Of a stretch of DNA of 64,000 nucleotides, positions 37,065 through 45,718 are shown piece by piece. A program made the translations under genes and the position numbers. Location: contig NZ_QICN01000002.1 of NCBI RefSeq assembly GCF_003201205.1, positions 1 through 64,000 of the forward strand. Direction: 5' to 3'. Positions within the stretch are counted from its first letter, which is position 1, and each line of letters begins with the position of its first letter. The stretch is from Sinimarinibacterium flocculans. Lineage in GTDB: Bacteria; Pseudomonadota; Gammaproteobacteria; Nevskiales; Nevskiaceae. The notes beneath the pieces were generated by a model. The model saw only the letters and a list, made by a program, of their open reading frames with translations. It did no database searches and was not told where the DNA came from.

Positions 37065-37679
37065 TTAGGGCTTGGAGATCGCCCGCCAGAGCATTTCGAA
37101 CAGCACGTTGGCCTGTCGCGTCAGCGAATCCTTCATGCCGCGCTGCACCCAGGTCTGCGACAGGCGGAACAGCACGCCCATGATGTAGTCGAGCAGTACC
37201 TTCTCGTCGACCTGATCGTTGAGCACGCCCTTGGCGCGCCCTTCCGCGAGCACGCGGATGAAGGTGCCGAACAGTTCGGGGTTGTCGTACTGGGCGCCCT
37301 GCTTGCGCCAGGTGTTGATGTAGACCGAGCTCATCATCAGCTGCACGATCTTCGGGTTCTTCTCGGTGAAGTCGAGGAATACCCAGAAGACCTTACGCAG
37401 GCGTTCCTTGTAGTCCTCGATGCCCTGCAGGTGATCGATCATGCGTTCGGCGAGCTTGCCGAGCCAGGCGTCGAGGCTGGAGAACAGCAGCGCCTCCTTG
37501 CTGCCGTAGTACTTGTAGATGGTCTGCAGCGAGACGTTGGCGCCGCGCGCGATCTCGATCAGGCCGACGCGGTGGAACTCGCGTTCGGAGAACACGTCGA
37601 GCACGGCACGCTCGATACGCACGCGGGTGTCCGGATCGAGCAGGGCGGCATCCGCGGTGGCGGCTTCGCTGTGGCGCAT
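37065..37679 (-). CDS. TetR/AcrR family transcriptional regulator
   Basis: A 204-residue repressor-type protein. The N-terminal helix-turn-helix reads AVLDVFSEREFHRVGLIEIA, then RGANVSLQTIYKYYGSKEAL. The C-terminal helical domain should bind a ligand, possibly acyl-CoA. The ATG follows AAGGAG. It is divergent from the beta-oxidation operon, and two GTAA-N6-TTAC palindromes flank the promoter region, so it probably controls itself and that operon, as FadR/PsrA-type TetR proteins do. Confidence 0.93.
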   Translation of the reverse strand: MRHSEAATADAALLDPDTRVRIERAVLDVFSEREFHRVGLIEIARGANVSLQTIYKYYGSKEALLFSSLDAWLGKLAERMIDHLQGIEDYKERLRKVFWVFLDFTEKNPKIVQLMMSSVYINTWRKQGAQYDNPELFGTFIRVLAEGRAKGVLNDQVDEKVLLDYIMGVLFRLSQTWVQRGMKDSLTRQANVLFEMLWRAISKP

Positions 37680-37698
37680 CAACGCTTCTCCTTGTTGT

Positions 37699-37714
37699 AG
37701 TAACAGGGCTTACT
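37699..37714. promoter_or_regulatory. TetR-type operator near the regulator gene
   Basis: AGTAA-CAGGGC-TTACT, an inverted repeat about 20 bp upstream of the regulator ATG. It shares the GTAA-N6-TTAC core with the site at 37831-37850. The position suits autorepression. Confidence 0.5.
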
Positions 37715-37806
37715 TCGGCATCCCGCCGCGGTGTTTGACCCCGGCGGGGGGCCTGATTAAGCTCCGGTGCGGATCGCCGGTTCAAGACCGCATCCTCGCT
37801 TCCCCT

Positions 37807-37824
37807 ACCATTCCTGCGAATGGT
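37807..37824. promoter_or_regulatory. Palindrome upstream of the thiolase gene
   Basis: ACCATTC-CTGC-GAATGGT, a perfect 7-bp inverted repeat. It lies 6 bp from the next palindrome and differs from it in spacer, so it may bind a different regulator. Confidence 0.4.
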
Positions 37825-37830
37825 GCACGC

Positions 37831-37850
37831 ATGGTAAGAGTCGTTACCAT
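37831..37850. promoter_or_regulatory. TetR-type operator near the beta-oxidation operon
   Basis: ATGGTAA-GAGTCG-TTACCAT, a perfect 7-bp inverted repeat with 6-bp spacer, 51 bp upstream of the thiolase ATG. Its inner half-site equals that of the site before the TetR gene. Confidence 0.6.
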
Positions 37851-37901
37851 CCGCTGCAAGCCGCATCGCGATCCTGTCACCCAACGCAACCCGAGAACAC
37901 C

Positions 37902-39107
37902 ATGGCCGAAGCATTCATCTACGACGCCGTGCGCACGCCGCGCGGCAAGGGCAAGAAGGACGGCAGCCTGCATCAGGTCACGCCGATCCACCTCGTTGCC
38001 AATCTCATGTGGGCGCTGGAAGAGCGCAGCGGTCTGGATACCGCGCTGGTCGACGACGTCGTGCTCGGCTGCGTGACGCCGGTCGGCGAACAGGGCGCGG
38101 ACATCGCGCGCGTGGCGGTGCTCTACGCCAACTGGGCGGAGACCGTGGCCGGTGTGACGCAGTCGCGTTTCTGCGCCTCCGGTCTGGAGTCGGTGAACAT
38201 CGCCGCGCAGAAAGTCATGTCCGGCATGGAAGACCTCGTCGTCGCCGGCGGTGTCGAGAGCATGTCGCGCTGGGCGATGGGCTCGGACGGCGGCGCCTGG
38301 GCGATGGACCCGCGCGTCAACCAGTTCACCGGTTTCGCGCCGCAGGGCATCGGCGCCGACACCATCGCGACGCTCGAGGGCTTCTCGCGCGAGGACGTGG
38401 ATCGCTTCGCGCTCGAGTCGCAGCGCAAGGCGACCCAGGCGCGCGAGTCCGGTCACTTCAGCAAGACGCTGGTGCCGGTCAAGGACGTCAACGGCCTGAC
38501 CGTGCTCGATCACGACGAGTACATCCGCAGCGACGCGACGATGGAGGGACTCGGTGCGCTCAAGCCCTCGTTCGAGCAGATGGGGCAGATGGGCTTCGAC
38601 GCCACGGCGCTGCGCAAGTACACGACGCTGGAGAAGATCAACCACGTGCACCACGCCGGCAATTCGTCCGGCATCGTCGACGGCGCCGCGCTGATGCTGA
38701 TCGGCAGCAAGAAGATGGGCCGCAAGCTCGGCCTCAAGCCGCGGGCGCGCATCCGCCAGACCGCCGTGATCGGATCGGAACCGACGATCATGCTCACCGG
38801 CATCGGTCCGGCGTCGAAGAAAGCGCTCAAGCGCGCCGGCATGCAGGCCAGCGACATCGACCTGTTCGAGATCAACGAGGCTTTCGCCGCCGTGGTGCTG
38901 CGCGCGCAACGCGACCTCGACATCGACCCGGCGAAGGTCAACGTCAACGGCGGCTCGATCGCGATGGGGCATCCGCTCGGCGCCACCGGCTGCATCATCC
39001 TCGGCACGCTGCTCGACGAGCTGGAGCGCCAGGACAAGCAGACCGGCCTCGCCTCGCTGTGCGTCGGCGCCGGCATGGGCATCGCGACGATCATCGAGCG
39101 CGTGTAG
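37902..39107 (+). CDS. Acetyl-CoA C-acyltransferase (thiolase)
   Basis: A 401-residue thiolase for the last step of beta-oxidation. The acyl-accepting Cys is in [13 protein letters not shown]; the catalytic His is in MGHPLGATG and the second Cys in [16 protein letters not shown] is also conserved. ATG at 37902 is chosen; an in-frame upstream ATG would overlap the operators. First gene of the operon with the FadB/J-like protein and acyl-CoA dehydrogenase. Confidence 0.95.
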   Translation: MAEAFIYDAVRTPRGKGKKDGSLHQVTPIHLVANLMWALEERSGLDTALVDDVVLGCVTPVGEQGADIARVAVLYANWAETVAGVTQSRFCASGLESVNIAAQKVMSGMEDLVVAGGVESMSRWAMGSDGGAWAMDPRVNQFTGFAPQGIGADTIATLEGFSREDVDRFALESQRKATQARESGHFSKTLVPVKDVNGLTVLDHDEYIRSDATMEGLGALKPSFEQMGQMGFDATALRKYTTLEKINHVHHAGNSSGIVDGAALMLIGSKKMGRKLGLKPRARIRQTAVIGSEPTIMLTGIGPASKKALKRAGMQASDIDLFEINEAFAAVVLRAQRDLDIDPAKVNVNGGSIAMGHPLGATGCIILGTLLDELERQDKQTGLASLCVGAGMGIATIIERV

Positions 39108-39130
39108 CGCGCCGCCCCATCGCACAGACC

Positions 39131-39193
39131 TGTAGGAGCGCCGTCAGGCGCGATTCTTCTCGACACCCGGTCGCGCCTGACGGCACTCCTACA
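39131..39193. repeat. REP-like inverted repeat between thiolase and FadB/J genes
   Basis: Arms 39131-39153 and 39171-39193 (23 bp, one mismatch) flank a 17-nt loop. The outer bases are TGTAGGAG and CTCCTACA, typical of repetitive extragenic palindromes mobilised by RAYT transposases in Pseudomonas-type genomes. In RNA it would form a strong hairpin that could reduce read-through or protect the upstream mRNA. No other copy is seen in the window. Confidence 0.7.
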
Positions 39194-39216
39194 ACGAAAG
39201 CAACAGGAAGACACAC

Positions 39217-41352
39217 ATGACCGCAGTGCAATTCAACCAGGACGCCGACGGCATCGTCACGCTGACGCTGGACATGCCGGGCCGTTCGATGAACGTGCTC
39301 AACGAGGAGCTCACCGGGCCGTTCTCGGACGCGATCGCGAAGATCGAGAACGATGCCTCGATCAAGGGCGTGATCATCACCTCCGGCAAGAAGGAATTCC
39401 TCGCCGGCGCCGACATCGACAAGGTCTACAGGATGACCGATCCGGCGGAGGCCTTCGCGATGGCCGAGGCCTACAAGAGCTTCCTGCGCCGCCTCGAGAA
39501 GTGCGGCCGCCCGGTGGTCGCCGCGCTCAACGGCACGGCTCTGGGCGGCGGCCTCGAACTGGCGCTGGCCTGTCATTACCGCATCGCGATCGACAATCCG
39601 AAAGCCAAGTTCGGTCTGCCCGAGGTCAAGCTCGGTCTGCTGCCCGGCGGCGGCGGCACCCAGCGCCTGCCGCGCCTGATCGGCATCCAGGCCTCGCTGC
39701 CGCTGATGCTCGAAGGCAAGGAGCTGAAGGCCGCGCAGGCGAAGCAGCAGGGCATCATCCACGAACTCGCCGCGGACAAGGACGAGATGTTCGCCAAGGC
39801 GCGGGCGTGGATCGCCGCGAACCCCAAGCCGGTGCAGCCCTGGGACGACAAGAAGTTCAAGTGGCCCGGCGGCGACTCGAAGAGCCCGGCGAACGCGCAG
39901 GTCTGGGCGATCGCGCCCTCGATGGCCAGCGCCAAGACCTGGGGCAACATGCCGGCGCCGACCAACATCATGTCGAGTGTCTTCGAAGGCGGCATCACCG
40001 ACTTCGACACCGGCTGCCGCGTCGAGTCGCGCTACTTCGCCGAGCTGGTGGTGTCGCAGGTGTCGAAGAACATGATCGGCACGCTGTGGTTCCAGCTCAA
40101 CGGCATCAACAAGGGCAGCTCCAGGCCGGAAGGGTTCGAGCGCTCGACGGTCAGGAAGCTCGGCATCCTCGGCGCCGGCATGATGGGTGCCGGCATCGCC
40201 TACGTGTCGGCGAAGGTCGGCATCGAATGCGTGCTGCTCGACACCACGCAGGACGCCGCCGACAAGGGCAAGGCGTATTCCGCCGGCCTGCTCGACAAGG
40301 CGATCAAGCGCGGGCGCGAGACGCCCGAGGGCAAGGACGCCTTCCTCGCGCGCATCAAGCCGACGACGAGCTACGACGATCTCAAAGGCTGCGACCTGAT
40401 CATCGAAGCGGTGTTCGAGGACCGCGGCATCAAGGCCGACGTGACCAGGAAGGCCGAGGCGCAGCTCGCCAAGACCGCCGTGTTCGCGTCGAACACCTCG
40501 ACGCTGCCGATCACCGGCCTCGCCGAAGCCAGCGAGCGGCCGAAGAATTTCATCGGCCTGCACTTCTTCTCGCCGGTCGACAAGATGCCGCTGGTCGAGA
40601 TCATCAAGGGCAAGAAGACCAGCGCCGAGACGCTGGCGCGCGGCTTCGACTACGTGCAGCAGATCAAGAAGACGCCGATCGTCGTCAACGACTCGCGCGG
40701 CTTCTACACCTCGCGCTGCTTCGCGACCTACCCGATGGAAGGCCTGACCCTGCTCGCCGAAGGCCAGCATCCGCGCTCGATCGAGGTTGCCGGCCTGCAG
40801 GCCGGCATGCCGGTCGGCCCGCTGGCGCTGCAGGACGAGGTCTCGCTGTCGCTGTCGATGCACGTGCTGGAGCAGACGCGCAAGGACTACGCCGCCGAGG
40901 GCAAGACCGTTGCCGAACATCCGGGTGTCGCCGTGATCGAGAAGATGGTCAGGCAGCTCGACCGCGTCGGCAAGAAGTCCGGCAAGGGCTTCTACGACTA
41001 CCCGCAGGGCGGCCAGAAGCACCTGTGGCCGGAGCTGACAAAGCACTTCCCGCTCGCCGAAACGCAGCTCCCGCAGCAGGAGATGATCGACCGCCTGATG
41101 TACGCGCAGGCCAACGAGGCGGCGAAGTGCTTCGAGGAGAAGGTCGTGGAATCGGTGGCCGACACCAACATCGGCTCGATCTTCGGCTGGGGCTTCGCGC
41201 CGCACCAGGGTGGCGCCCTGCAGTTCATCAATGCCGTCGGCCTGGACCAGTTCGTCAAGCGCTCGAAGGTCCTGGAGAAGAAGTACGGCGCGCGCTTCAA
41301 GCCGGCCAGGATCCTCGTGCGCATGGCCAAGGAAGGCCGCCGCTTCGAGTAG
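39217..41352 (+). CDS. Multifunctional enoyl-CoA hydratase/3-hydroxyacyl-CoA dehydrogenase (FadB/FadJ-like)
   Basis: A 711-residue beta-oxidation enzyme. The N-terminal crotonase domain has [28 protein letters not shown] and the catalytic [20 protein letters not shown]. The dehydrogenase domain has the NAD site [19 protein letters not shown] and [16 protein letters not shown]; the C-terminal domains follow. The ATG has AGGAAG upstream. It hydrates enoyl-CoA and oxidises the product to ketoacyl-CoA for the thiolase encoded just before. Confidence 0.96.
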   Translation: MTAVQFNQDADGIVTLTLDMPGRSMNVLNEELTGPFSDAIAKIENDASIKGVIITSGKKEFLAGADIDKVYRMTDPAEAFAMAEAYKSFLRRLEKCGRPVVAALNGTALGGGLELALACHYRIAIDNPKAKFGLPEVKLGLLPGGGGTQRLPRLIGIQASLPLMLEGKELKAAQAKQQGIIHELAADKDEMFAKARAWIAANPKPVQPWDDKKFKWPGGDSKSPANAQVWAIAPSMASAKTWGNMPAPTNIMSSVFEGGITDFDTGCRVESRYFAELVVSQVSKNMIGTLWFQLNGINKGSSRPEGFERSTVRKLGILGAGMMGAGIAYVSAKVGIECVLLDTTQDAADKGKAYSAGLLDKAIKRGRETPEGKDAFLARIKPTTSYDDLKGCDLIIEAVFEDRGIKADVTRKAEAQLAKTAVFASNTSTLPITGLAEASERPKNFIGLHFFSPVDKMPLVEIIKGKKTSAETLARGFDYVQQIKKTPIVVNDSRGFYTSRCFATYPMEGLTLLAEGQHPRSIEVAGLQAGMPVGPLALQDEVSLSLSMHVLEQTRKDYAAEGKTVAEHPGVAVIEKMVRQLDRVGKKSGKGFYDYPQGGQKHLWPELTKHFPLAETQLPQQEMIDRLMYAQANEAAKCFEEKVVESVADTNIGSIFGWGFAPHQGGALQFINAVGLDQFVKRSKVLEKKYGARFKPARILVRMAKEGRRFE

Positions 41353-41407
41353 TCGCAGCACCCCCCGCACCCCACAGGTTCACCACCCTTCACCGAGGAA
41401 GATGTCG

Positions 41408-42565
41408 ATGCTCAACGCCGCTCTTGCAGAAGGCCGCTACGTCACCGACGAGCTGAAGATGTTCCACGACACCGCCCGCCGGTTCATGCAGGCGGAGGTG
41501 GCGCCCAACGTGGTGCGCTGGGACGAACAGGGCCACGTCGACCGCGAATTGTGGAACAAGGCCGGCGAGCTCGGCCTGCTGTGCCCGAGCATCCCCGTCG
41601 AGTACGGCGGCGGCGGCGGCGACGTCGCATTCGAGAAGGTGCTGATCGAGGAGCAGGGCCGCGCCGGATGCTCGGCCTGGGGCCTGTCGCTGCACAACGG
41701 CATCGTCGCCCATTACATCCTCGCCTACGGCACCGAAGAGCAGAAGCAGGCCTGGCTGCCGAAGCTCGCCAGCGGCGAAATCGTCGGTGCGATCGCGATG
41801 ACCGAACCGGGCACCGGTTCCGACCTGCAGAGCGTGCGCACGACGGCGATCGCCGACGGCGACGACTACGTCGTCAACGGCCAGAAGGTGTTCATCACCA
41901 ACGGCCAGCAGGCCGGGCTGGTCATCGTCGTCGCCAAGACCGATCCGAACGAGAAGGCCAAGGGCATTTCGCTCGTCGTCGTCGAGACCGACAAGGTCGA
42001 GGGGTTCCGCCGCGGACGCAATCTCGAGAAGGTCGGCATGCACGGGCAGGACACGTCCGAGCTGTTCTTCGAGAACGTGCGCATCCCCAAGGCCAACCTG
42101 CTCGGCAAGGGCGAGGGCATGGGCTTCGTGCAACTGATGGAACAGCTGCCGCAGGAGCGCCTGATCGTCGCCTGGGCCGCCGTCGCCGCGATGGAGCTGG
42201 CGCTGGACCTGACCACGCAGTACGTCAAGGACCGCAAGGCCTTCGGCAAGCGCGTGATCGACTTCCAGAACACGCGCTTCCAGCTCGCCCAGGCGCGTAC
42301 CGAGGCCACGCTGGCGCGCGTCTTCGTCGAGCGCTGCACCGAGATGCTGATCGACAAGAAGCTCGACGTCGTCACCGCGGCGATGGCCAAGTACTGGACC
42401 ACCGACAAGCAGTTCGAGATCGCCGATCTGTGCCTGCAGCTGCATGGCGGCTATGGCTACATGGACGAGTACCCGATCTCGCGGCTGTGGCGCGACTCGC
42501 GCGTGCAGCGCATCTACGGCGGCACCAACGAGATCATGAAGGAACTGATCGGACGCTTTCTCTGA
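41408..42565 (+). CDS. Acyl-CoA dehydrogenase
   Basis: A 385-residue FAD enzyme for the first oxidation of acyl-CoA. Signatures: IAMTEPGTGSDLQSV (FAD/substrate), QKVFITNG, and the C-terminal LCLQLHGGYGYMDEYPISRL with RIYGGTNEIMKELIGR; the catalytic base region fits short- to long-chain enzymes of the glutaryl/isovaleryl type. The second ATG (41408) suits the GAGGAAG ribosome binding site better than the ATG at 41402. Last gene of the beta-oxidation operon, followed by a terminator. Confidence 0.95.
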   Translation: MLNAALAEGRYVTDELKMFHDTARRFMQAEVAPNVVRWDEQGHVDRELWNKAGELGLLCPSIPVEYGGGGGDVAFEKVLIEEQGRAGCSAWGLSLHNGIVAHYILAYGTEEQKQAWLPKLASGEIVGAIAMTEPGTGSDLQSVRTTAIADGDDYVVNGQKVFITNGQQAGLVIVVAKTDPNEKAKGISLVVVETDKVEGFRRGRNLEKVGMHGQDTSELFFENVRIPKANLLGKGEGMGFVQLMEQLPQERLIVAWAAVAAMELALDLTTQYVKDRKAFGKRVIDFQNTRFQLAQARTEATLARVFVERCTEMLIDKKLDVVTAAMAKYWTTDKQFEIADLCLQLHGGYGYMDEYPISRLWRDSRVQRIYGGTNEIMKELIGRFL

Positions 42566-42585
42566 GCGCATCCCGACACGACCAG

Positions 42586-42609
42586 AGCCCCGCGAAAGCG
42601 GGGCTTTTT
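42586..42609 (+). terminator. Intrinsic terminator of the beta-oxidation operon
   Basis: AGCCCCGC-GAAA-GCGGGGCT followed by TTTT: a perfect 8-bp stem with a stable GNRA-type loop, 20 bp after the acyl-CoA dehydrogenase stop. Confidence 0.92.
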
Positions 42610-42733
42610 CGTGGCCCGGAACGCAGGCGCAACTGGCCGTTGCAGAACAACGCAACATATCGTCTCGAAACGGCTCATTGCGTTCGCGGCGCCGTTCTCA
42701 GAACGATTTTCCATCGGTGATTAGAATCGCCGG

Positions 42734-44824
42734 ATGGACCCGGATCGCTGGCAACGACTGCAGACCGCGCTCACCGCGATCGTCGATCGACCGGCACAGG
42801 ATCGCGCGTCGCTGATCGAGCGGATCTGCGCCGACGATGCGGACCTGCGCAGCGAACTCGAATCGCTGCTGCACGAATGGGATGCCGATCCGGACTTCCT
42901 CGAACGCGGCTCGGGCCTCGCCCCCGATCACCTTGCCGAAGCTGCCGGGGGCGACCCGCTCATCGGCGAGATCGTCGGCGCGTGGACCATCGTCCGGCGC
43001 ATCGACCGTGGCGGCATGGGCTCGGTCTACCTGGCCGAACGCCGCGGCGACGATTTCCACCGGCACGCGGCGATCAAGGTCATTGCCCGCGGCATGGACT
43101 CGGAGGCGGTGCTGGCACGCTTCGAGACCGAGCGACGGATCCTGGCGGCGCTCGACCATCCCAACATCGCCTCCGTCATCGACGGCGGCCTCACCGCGGA
43201 TGGCCGCCCGTGGTTCGCGATGCCCTACCTCGAGGGCGCGCAACCGCTCGACGCCTACTGCGACGAACGGCGCCTCACGCTCACCGAGCGCATCGGCCTG
43301 CTGCGCCAGGTCTGTGCCGCGGTGCAGTTCGCGCACCAGAACCTCATCGTGCATCGCGATCTCAAACCGGCGAACATCCTGGTCACGCCGCAGGGCGTGC
43401 CGATGCTGCTCGACTTCGGCATCGCCAAGCTGCTGGACCAGCCCTCGGGCGTCACCACCGGCGCCGCCACCCGCCTGTTCACGCCGCAGTACGCCAGCCC
43501 GGAGCAACGCAGCGGCGATGCCATCACCACCGCGAGCGACGTCTATCAGCTCGGCATCCTCTGCTACCGCCTGTTCTGCGGCGAGCGACCCTTCGACGAA
43601 ACGCCGGCAAGCGAAGAGGTGCTACGCAGACCGTCCGAGTGCGTCACCGCCGAAACCGCGCGGCTGCGCCGCGAGACGCCGGACGGCCTGCGCCGCCAGC
43701 TTCGCGGCGATCTCGACACGATCTGCCTGCATGCGCTGAACCTCGAACCGCAGCGCCGGTACCGCTCTGCGGAAGGCCTGGCCGACGACCTCGATCTTCA
43801 TCTGCGCGGACTGCCGGTCTACGCGCGTCCGGACACCTTCGCGTACCGCTCAGGCAAATTTCTCCGGCGCAACCGCTGGAGTGCGTCGTTCGCGGCGGCG
43901 CTGTTCGTCGTCGCGATCGGCTTCGGCGTCTTCGCGTCGGTGACCGCTGCACGCATCGGCGAGCAGGCGGAGGCAGTGCGCGCCGAACGCGATCGCGCGC
44001 AGGCCACAGCGCGCTTTCTCACCGAGCTGTTCACCCAGGCCGATCCGACCCGTGCGGAGCGCGACTACACCGCAGGCGAGATGCTCGAACGCGGGCTGAG
44101 CCTGCTCGAAGCCGACACGGCGCTGCGCGACGCGGAGCGTGCCGCGGTCCTCACCGTCGTCGGCGGCGTCTATCAGGTGCGCGGCGACTACGAGCGTGCG
44201 CGCACCGCCCTGACCGAAGCCGTGGGGTTGAGCCGGCGCGGCGGCGCGGAGGGCGAGCCGTATGCCGGCAGCCTGCTCGAACTCGCAAAGGTGGAATACC
44301 GGCTCGACAACTACGCCGCATCCGAGCAGCTCGCGCGTGAGGCGCTGGGCGTGTTCGACAGCCTCACCGAGGTCGGACCGGACGCGCGCGCCAGCGCGCT
44401 GAACCAGATCGCGATCGCGCTGAGCGAACAGGACCGGCTCGACGAGGCCACCGTCCTGCTGGAGCAGGTCGTCGCGCTGCGACGCCAGTTGCCGGGCGCC
44501 GCCACCGACCAGGATCTCGCCGCCAATCTCAACAACCTCGCACTGAACTACGTCGCGCTGCGCCGCTTCGACCGTGCCGAAACGGCGTTCGATGCCTCAC
44601 TGGCCATCGTCGAACGTCGTTACGGGCCGGTGCATCCGTATGGCGCATTCCTTCGACGCGCCCGGGCCGCGCTGCACGAGGACCGCGGTGACACCGACGC
44701 CATGCGCCGCGACCTGCAGGACGCCCTCGACATCGGGATGAGCACCCTGGGCGAGGACCACCCCTTCGTCCTCGACGTCACTCAACAGCTCGAACAGGTC
44801 GCCATGGAGGGCGACACGCCATGA
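42734..44824 (+). CDS. Ser/Thr protein kinase with membrane helix and TPR-like C-terminus
   Basis: A 696-residue protein. A short N-terminal helical region is followed by a kinase domain with GGMGSVYLAER, AAIKVI, VHRDLKPANILV, LLDFGIAKLL and the APE-like ASPEQRSG. One membrane helix (SASFAAALFVVAIGFGVFAS) is at about 385; beyond it lies a periplasmic domain of tetratricopeptide-like repeats (about 430-690). It overlaps the downstream ECF gene (ATGA). Kinase-ECF pairs of this kind occur in Xanthomonadales/Nevskiales; the kinase may phosphorylate the sigma factor. Targets are unknown. Confidence 0.94.
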   Translation: MDPDRWQRLQTALTAIVDRPAQDRASLIERICADDADLRSELESLLHEWDADPDFLERGSGLAPDHLAEAAGGDPLIGEIVGAWTIVRRIDRGGMGSVYLAERRGDDFHRHAAIKVIARGMDSEAVLARFETERRILAALDHPNIASVIDGGLTADGRPWFAMPYLEGAQPLDAYCDERRLTLTERIGLLRQVCAAVQFAHQNLIVHRDLKPANILVTPQGVPMLLDFGIAKLLDQPSGVTTGAATRLFTPQYASPEQRSGDAITTASDVYQLGILCYRLFCGERPFDETPASEEVLRRPSECVTAETARLRRETPDGLRRQLRGDLDTICLHALNLEPQRRYRSAEGLADDLDLHLRGLPVYARPDTFAYRSGKFLRRNRWSASFAAALFVVAIGFGVFASVTAARIGEQAEAVRAERDRAQATARFLTELFTQADPTRAERDYTAGEMLERGLSLLEADTALRDAERAAVLTVVGGVYQVRGDYERARTALTEAVGLSRRGGAEGEPYAGSLLELAKVEYRLDNYAASEQLAREALGVFDSLTEVGPDARASALNQIAIALSEQDRLDEATVLLEQVVALRRQLPGAATDQDLAANLNNLALNYVALRRFDRAETAFDASLAIVERRYGPVHPYGAFLRRARAALHEDRGDTDAMRRDLQDALDIGMSTLGEDHPFVLDVTQQLEQVAMEGDTP

Positions 44825-45387
44825 ACGGACCGGTCACCCAGCTGATTCTCAGCGCCCGCAACGGCAATCGCCGCGCCCTCGATGCCCTGATGCCGCTGAT
44901 TCACGACGAGTTGCAGGCAACCGCGCACCGCCAGCTGCGCGGCGAGCGTATCGGGCACACGCTCGACACTTCGGCACTGGTCAACGAGACCTACCTGCGC
45001 CTCGCCGAGCAGGACCGGGCGCAGTGGCAGAACCGCTCGCACTTCCTGGCCGTCGCCGCCATCGTGATGCGCCGGGTGCTGGTCAACTACGCCAAGCAGC
45101 ACAACCGCGCGAAGCGCGGCGGCGGCGCCGTGCAGCTCACGCTCGGTCAGGCGCAGCACGTGGCCTCGGAAACGCCCGATGTCGACGTCGAAGCGCTCGA
45201 CGAGGCGCTGACGCGGCTGGCAGCCATCGACAACCGCGCTGCGCGGGTCGTCGAGTGCCGCTACTTCGGTGGCCTCGACATCGACGAAACCGCCGAAGCG
45301 CTCAACATCGCGCCCGCCACCGTCAAGCGCGACTGGCTGCTCGCGAAGACCTGGCTGCGGCGCGAACTCGAAAGCGACGGAGCCTAG
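44821..45387 (+). CDS. ECF-like sigma factor coupled to the Ser/Thr kinase
   Basis: A 188-residue protein of the ECF subgroup often found next to PknB-type kinases. Region 2: HTLDTSALVNETYLRLAEQD, then RSHFLAVAAIVMRRVLVNYA; region 4: RVVECRYFGGLDIDETAEAL, then NIAPATVKRDWLLAKTWLRR. Its ATG lies in the kinase stop (44821-44824), so translation is coupled. No anti-sigma gene is nearby, which fits control by phosphorylation. Confidence 0.92.
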   Translation: MNGPVTQLILSARNGNRRALDALMPLIHDELQATAHRQLRGERIGHTLDTSALVNETYLRLAEQDRAQWQNRSHFLAVAAIVMRRVLVNYAKQHNRAKRGGGAVQLTLGQAQHVASETPDVDVEALDEALTRLAAIDNRAARVVECRYFGGLDIDETAEALNIAPATVKRDWLLAKTWLRRELESDGA

Positions 45388-45426
45388 GCCTTCGCGCCCA
45401 GGCTCCGCCGCAAGCCAGTCGAGCGA

Positions 45427-45711
45427 TCAGGGCATCGACGGCGACACCTTTTCCGGAGGAGTGTCACCGCCGGGCGAGCGCATGGGCTTCCGGCCGTGAA
45501 CGCAGATGCCGATCCCGCCACCCGGCCGGACCGAGTCGTCGCAGTACTGTCCCGCAGGGCACGAACCTTCACCTTGGCAGTGCGTGATCGCACTCGCGGA
45601 GGATGCCGGCCCCATCTTGAGTTCGTTCGTGGTCTTCGCCTGCTGGGCGGCCAGAGGTGTTGCCAGAGTGAAGGCAATGGCGGCCAGAGTGGCCTTGATC
45701 TTCGAGTTCAT
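45427..45711 (-). CDS. Small secreted four-Cys protein cut off from its ribosome binding site by an IS
   Basis: A 94-residue protein. A signal peptide (about 1-23, ending LAAQQ) is followed by a four-Cys segment (HCQGEGSC, GQYC and IGICVHG). No family recognised. Its start codon is intact, but the IS4-family element begins 8 bp upstream; the AAAGGAG that should lie 7 nt before the ATG is now on the far side of the element (from 47056). Expression is therefore probably lost, unless the element supplies signals. Confidence 0.65.
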   Translation of the reverse strand: MNSKIKATLAAIAFTLATPLAAQQAKTTNELKMGPASSASAITHCQGEGSCPAGQYCDDSVRPGGGIGICVHGRKPMRSPGGDTPPEKVSPSMP

Positions 45712-45718
45712 GTTCATA
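45710..45718. repeat. Target site duplication, left copy
   Basis: ATGTTCATA, identical to 47047-47055. It flanks the IS element directly and shows the insertion was a simple transposition. Confidence 0.93.

Noticed and set aside
39091-41370. 759-codon minus-strand frame over the FadB/J-like gene
   Set aside because: Antisense shadow of a clear enzyme; no ribosome binding site or motif.
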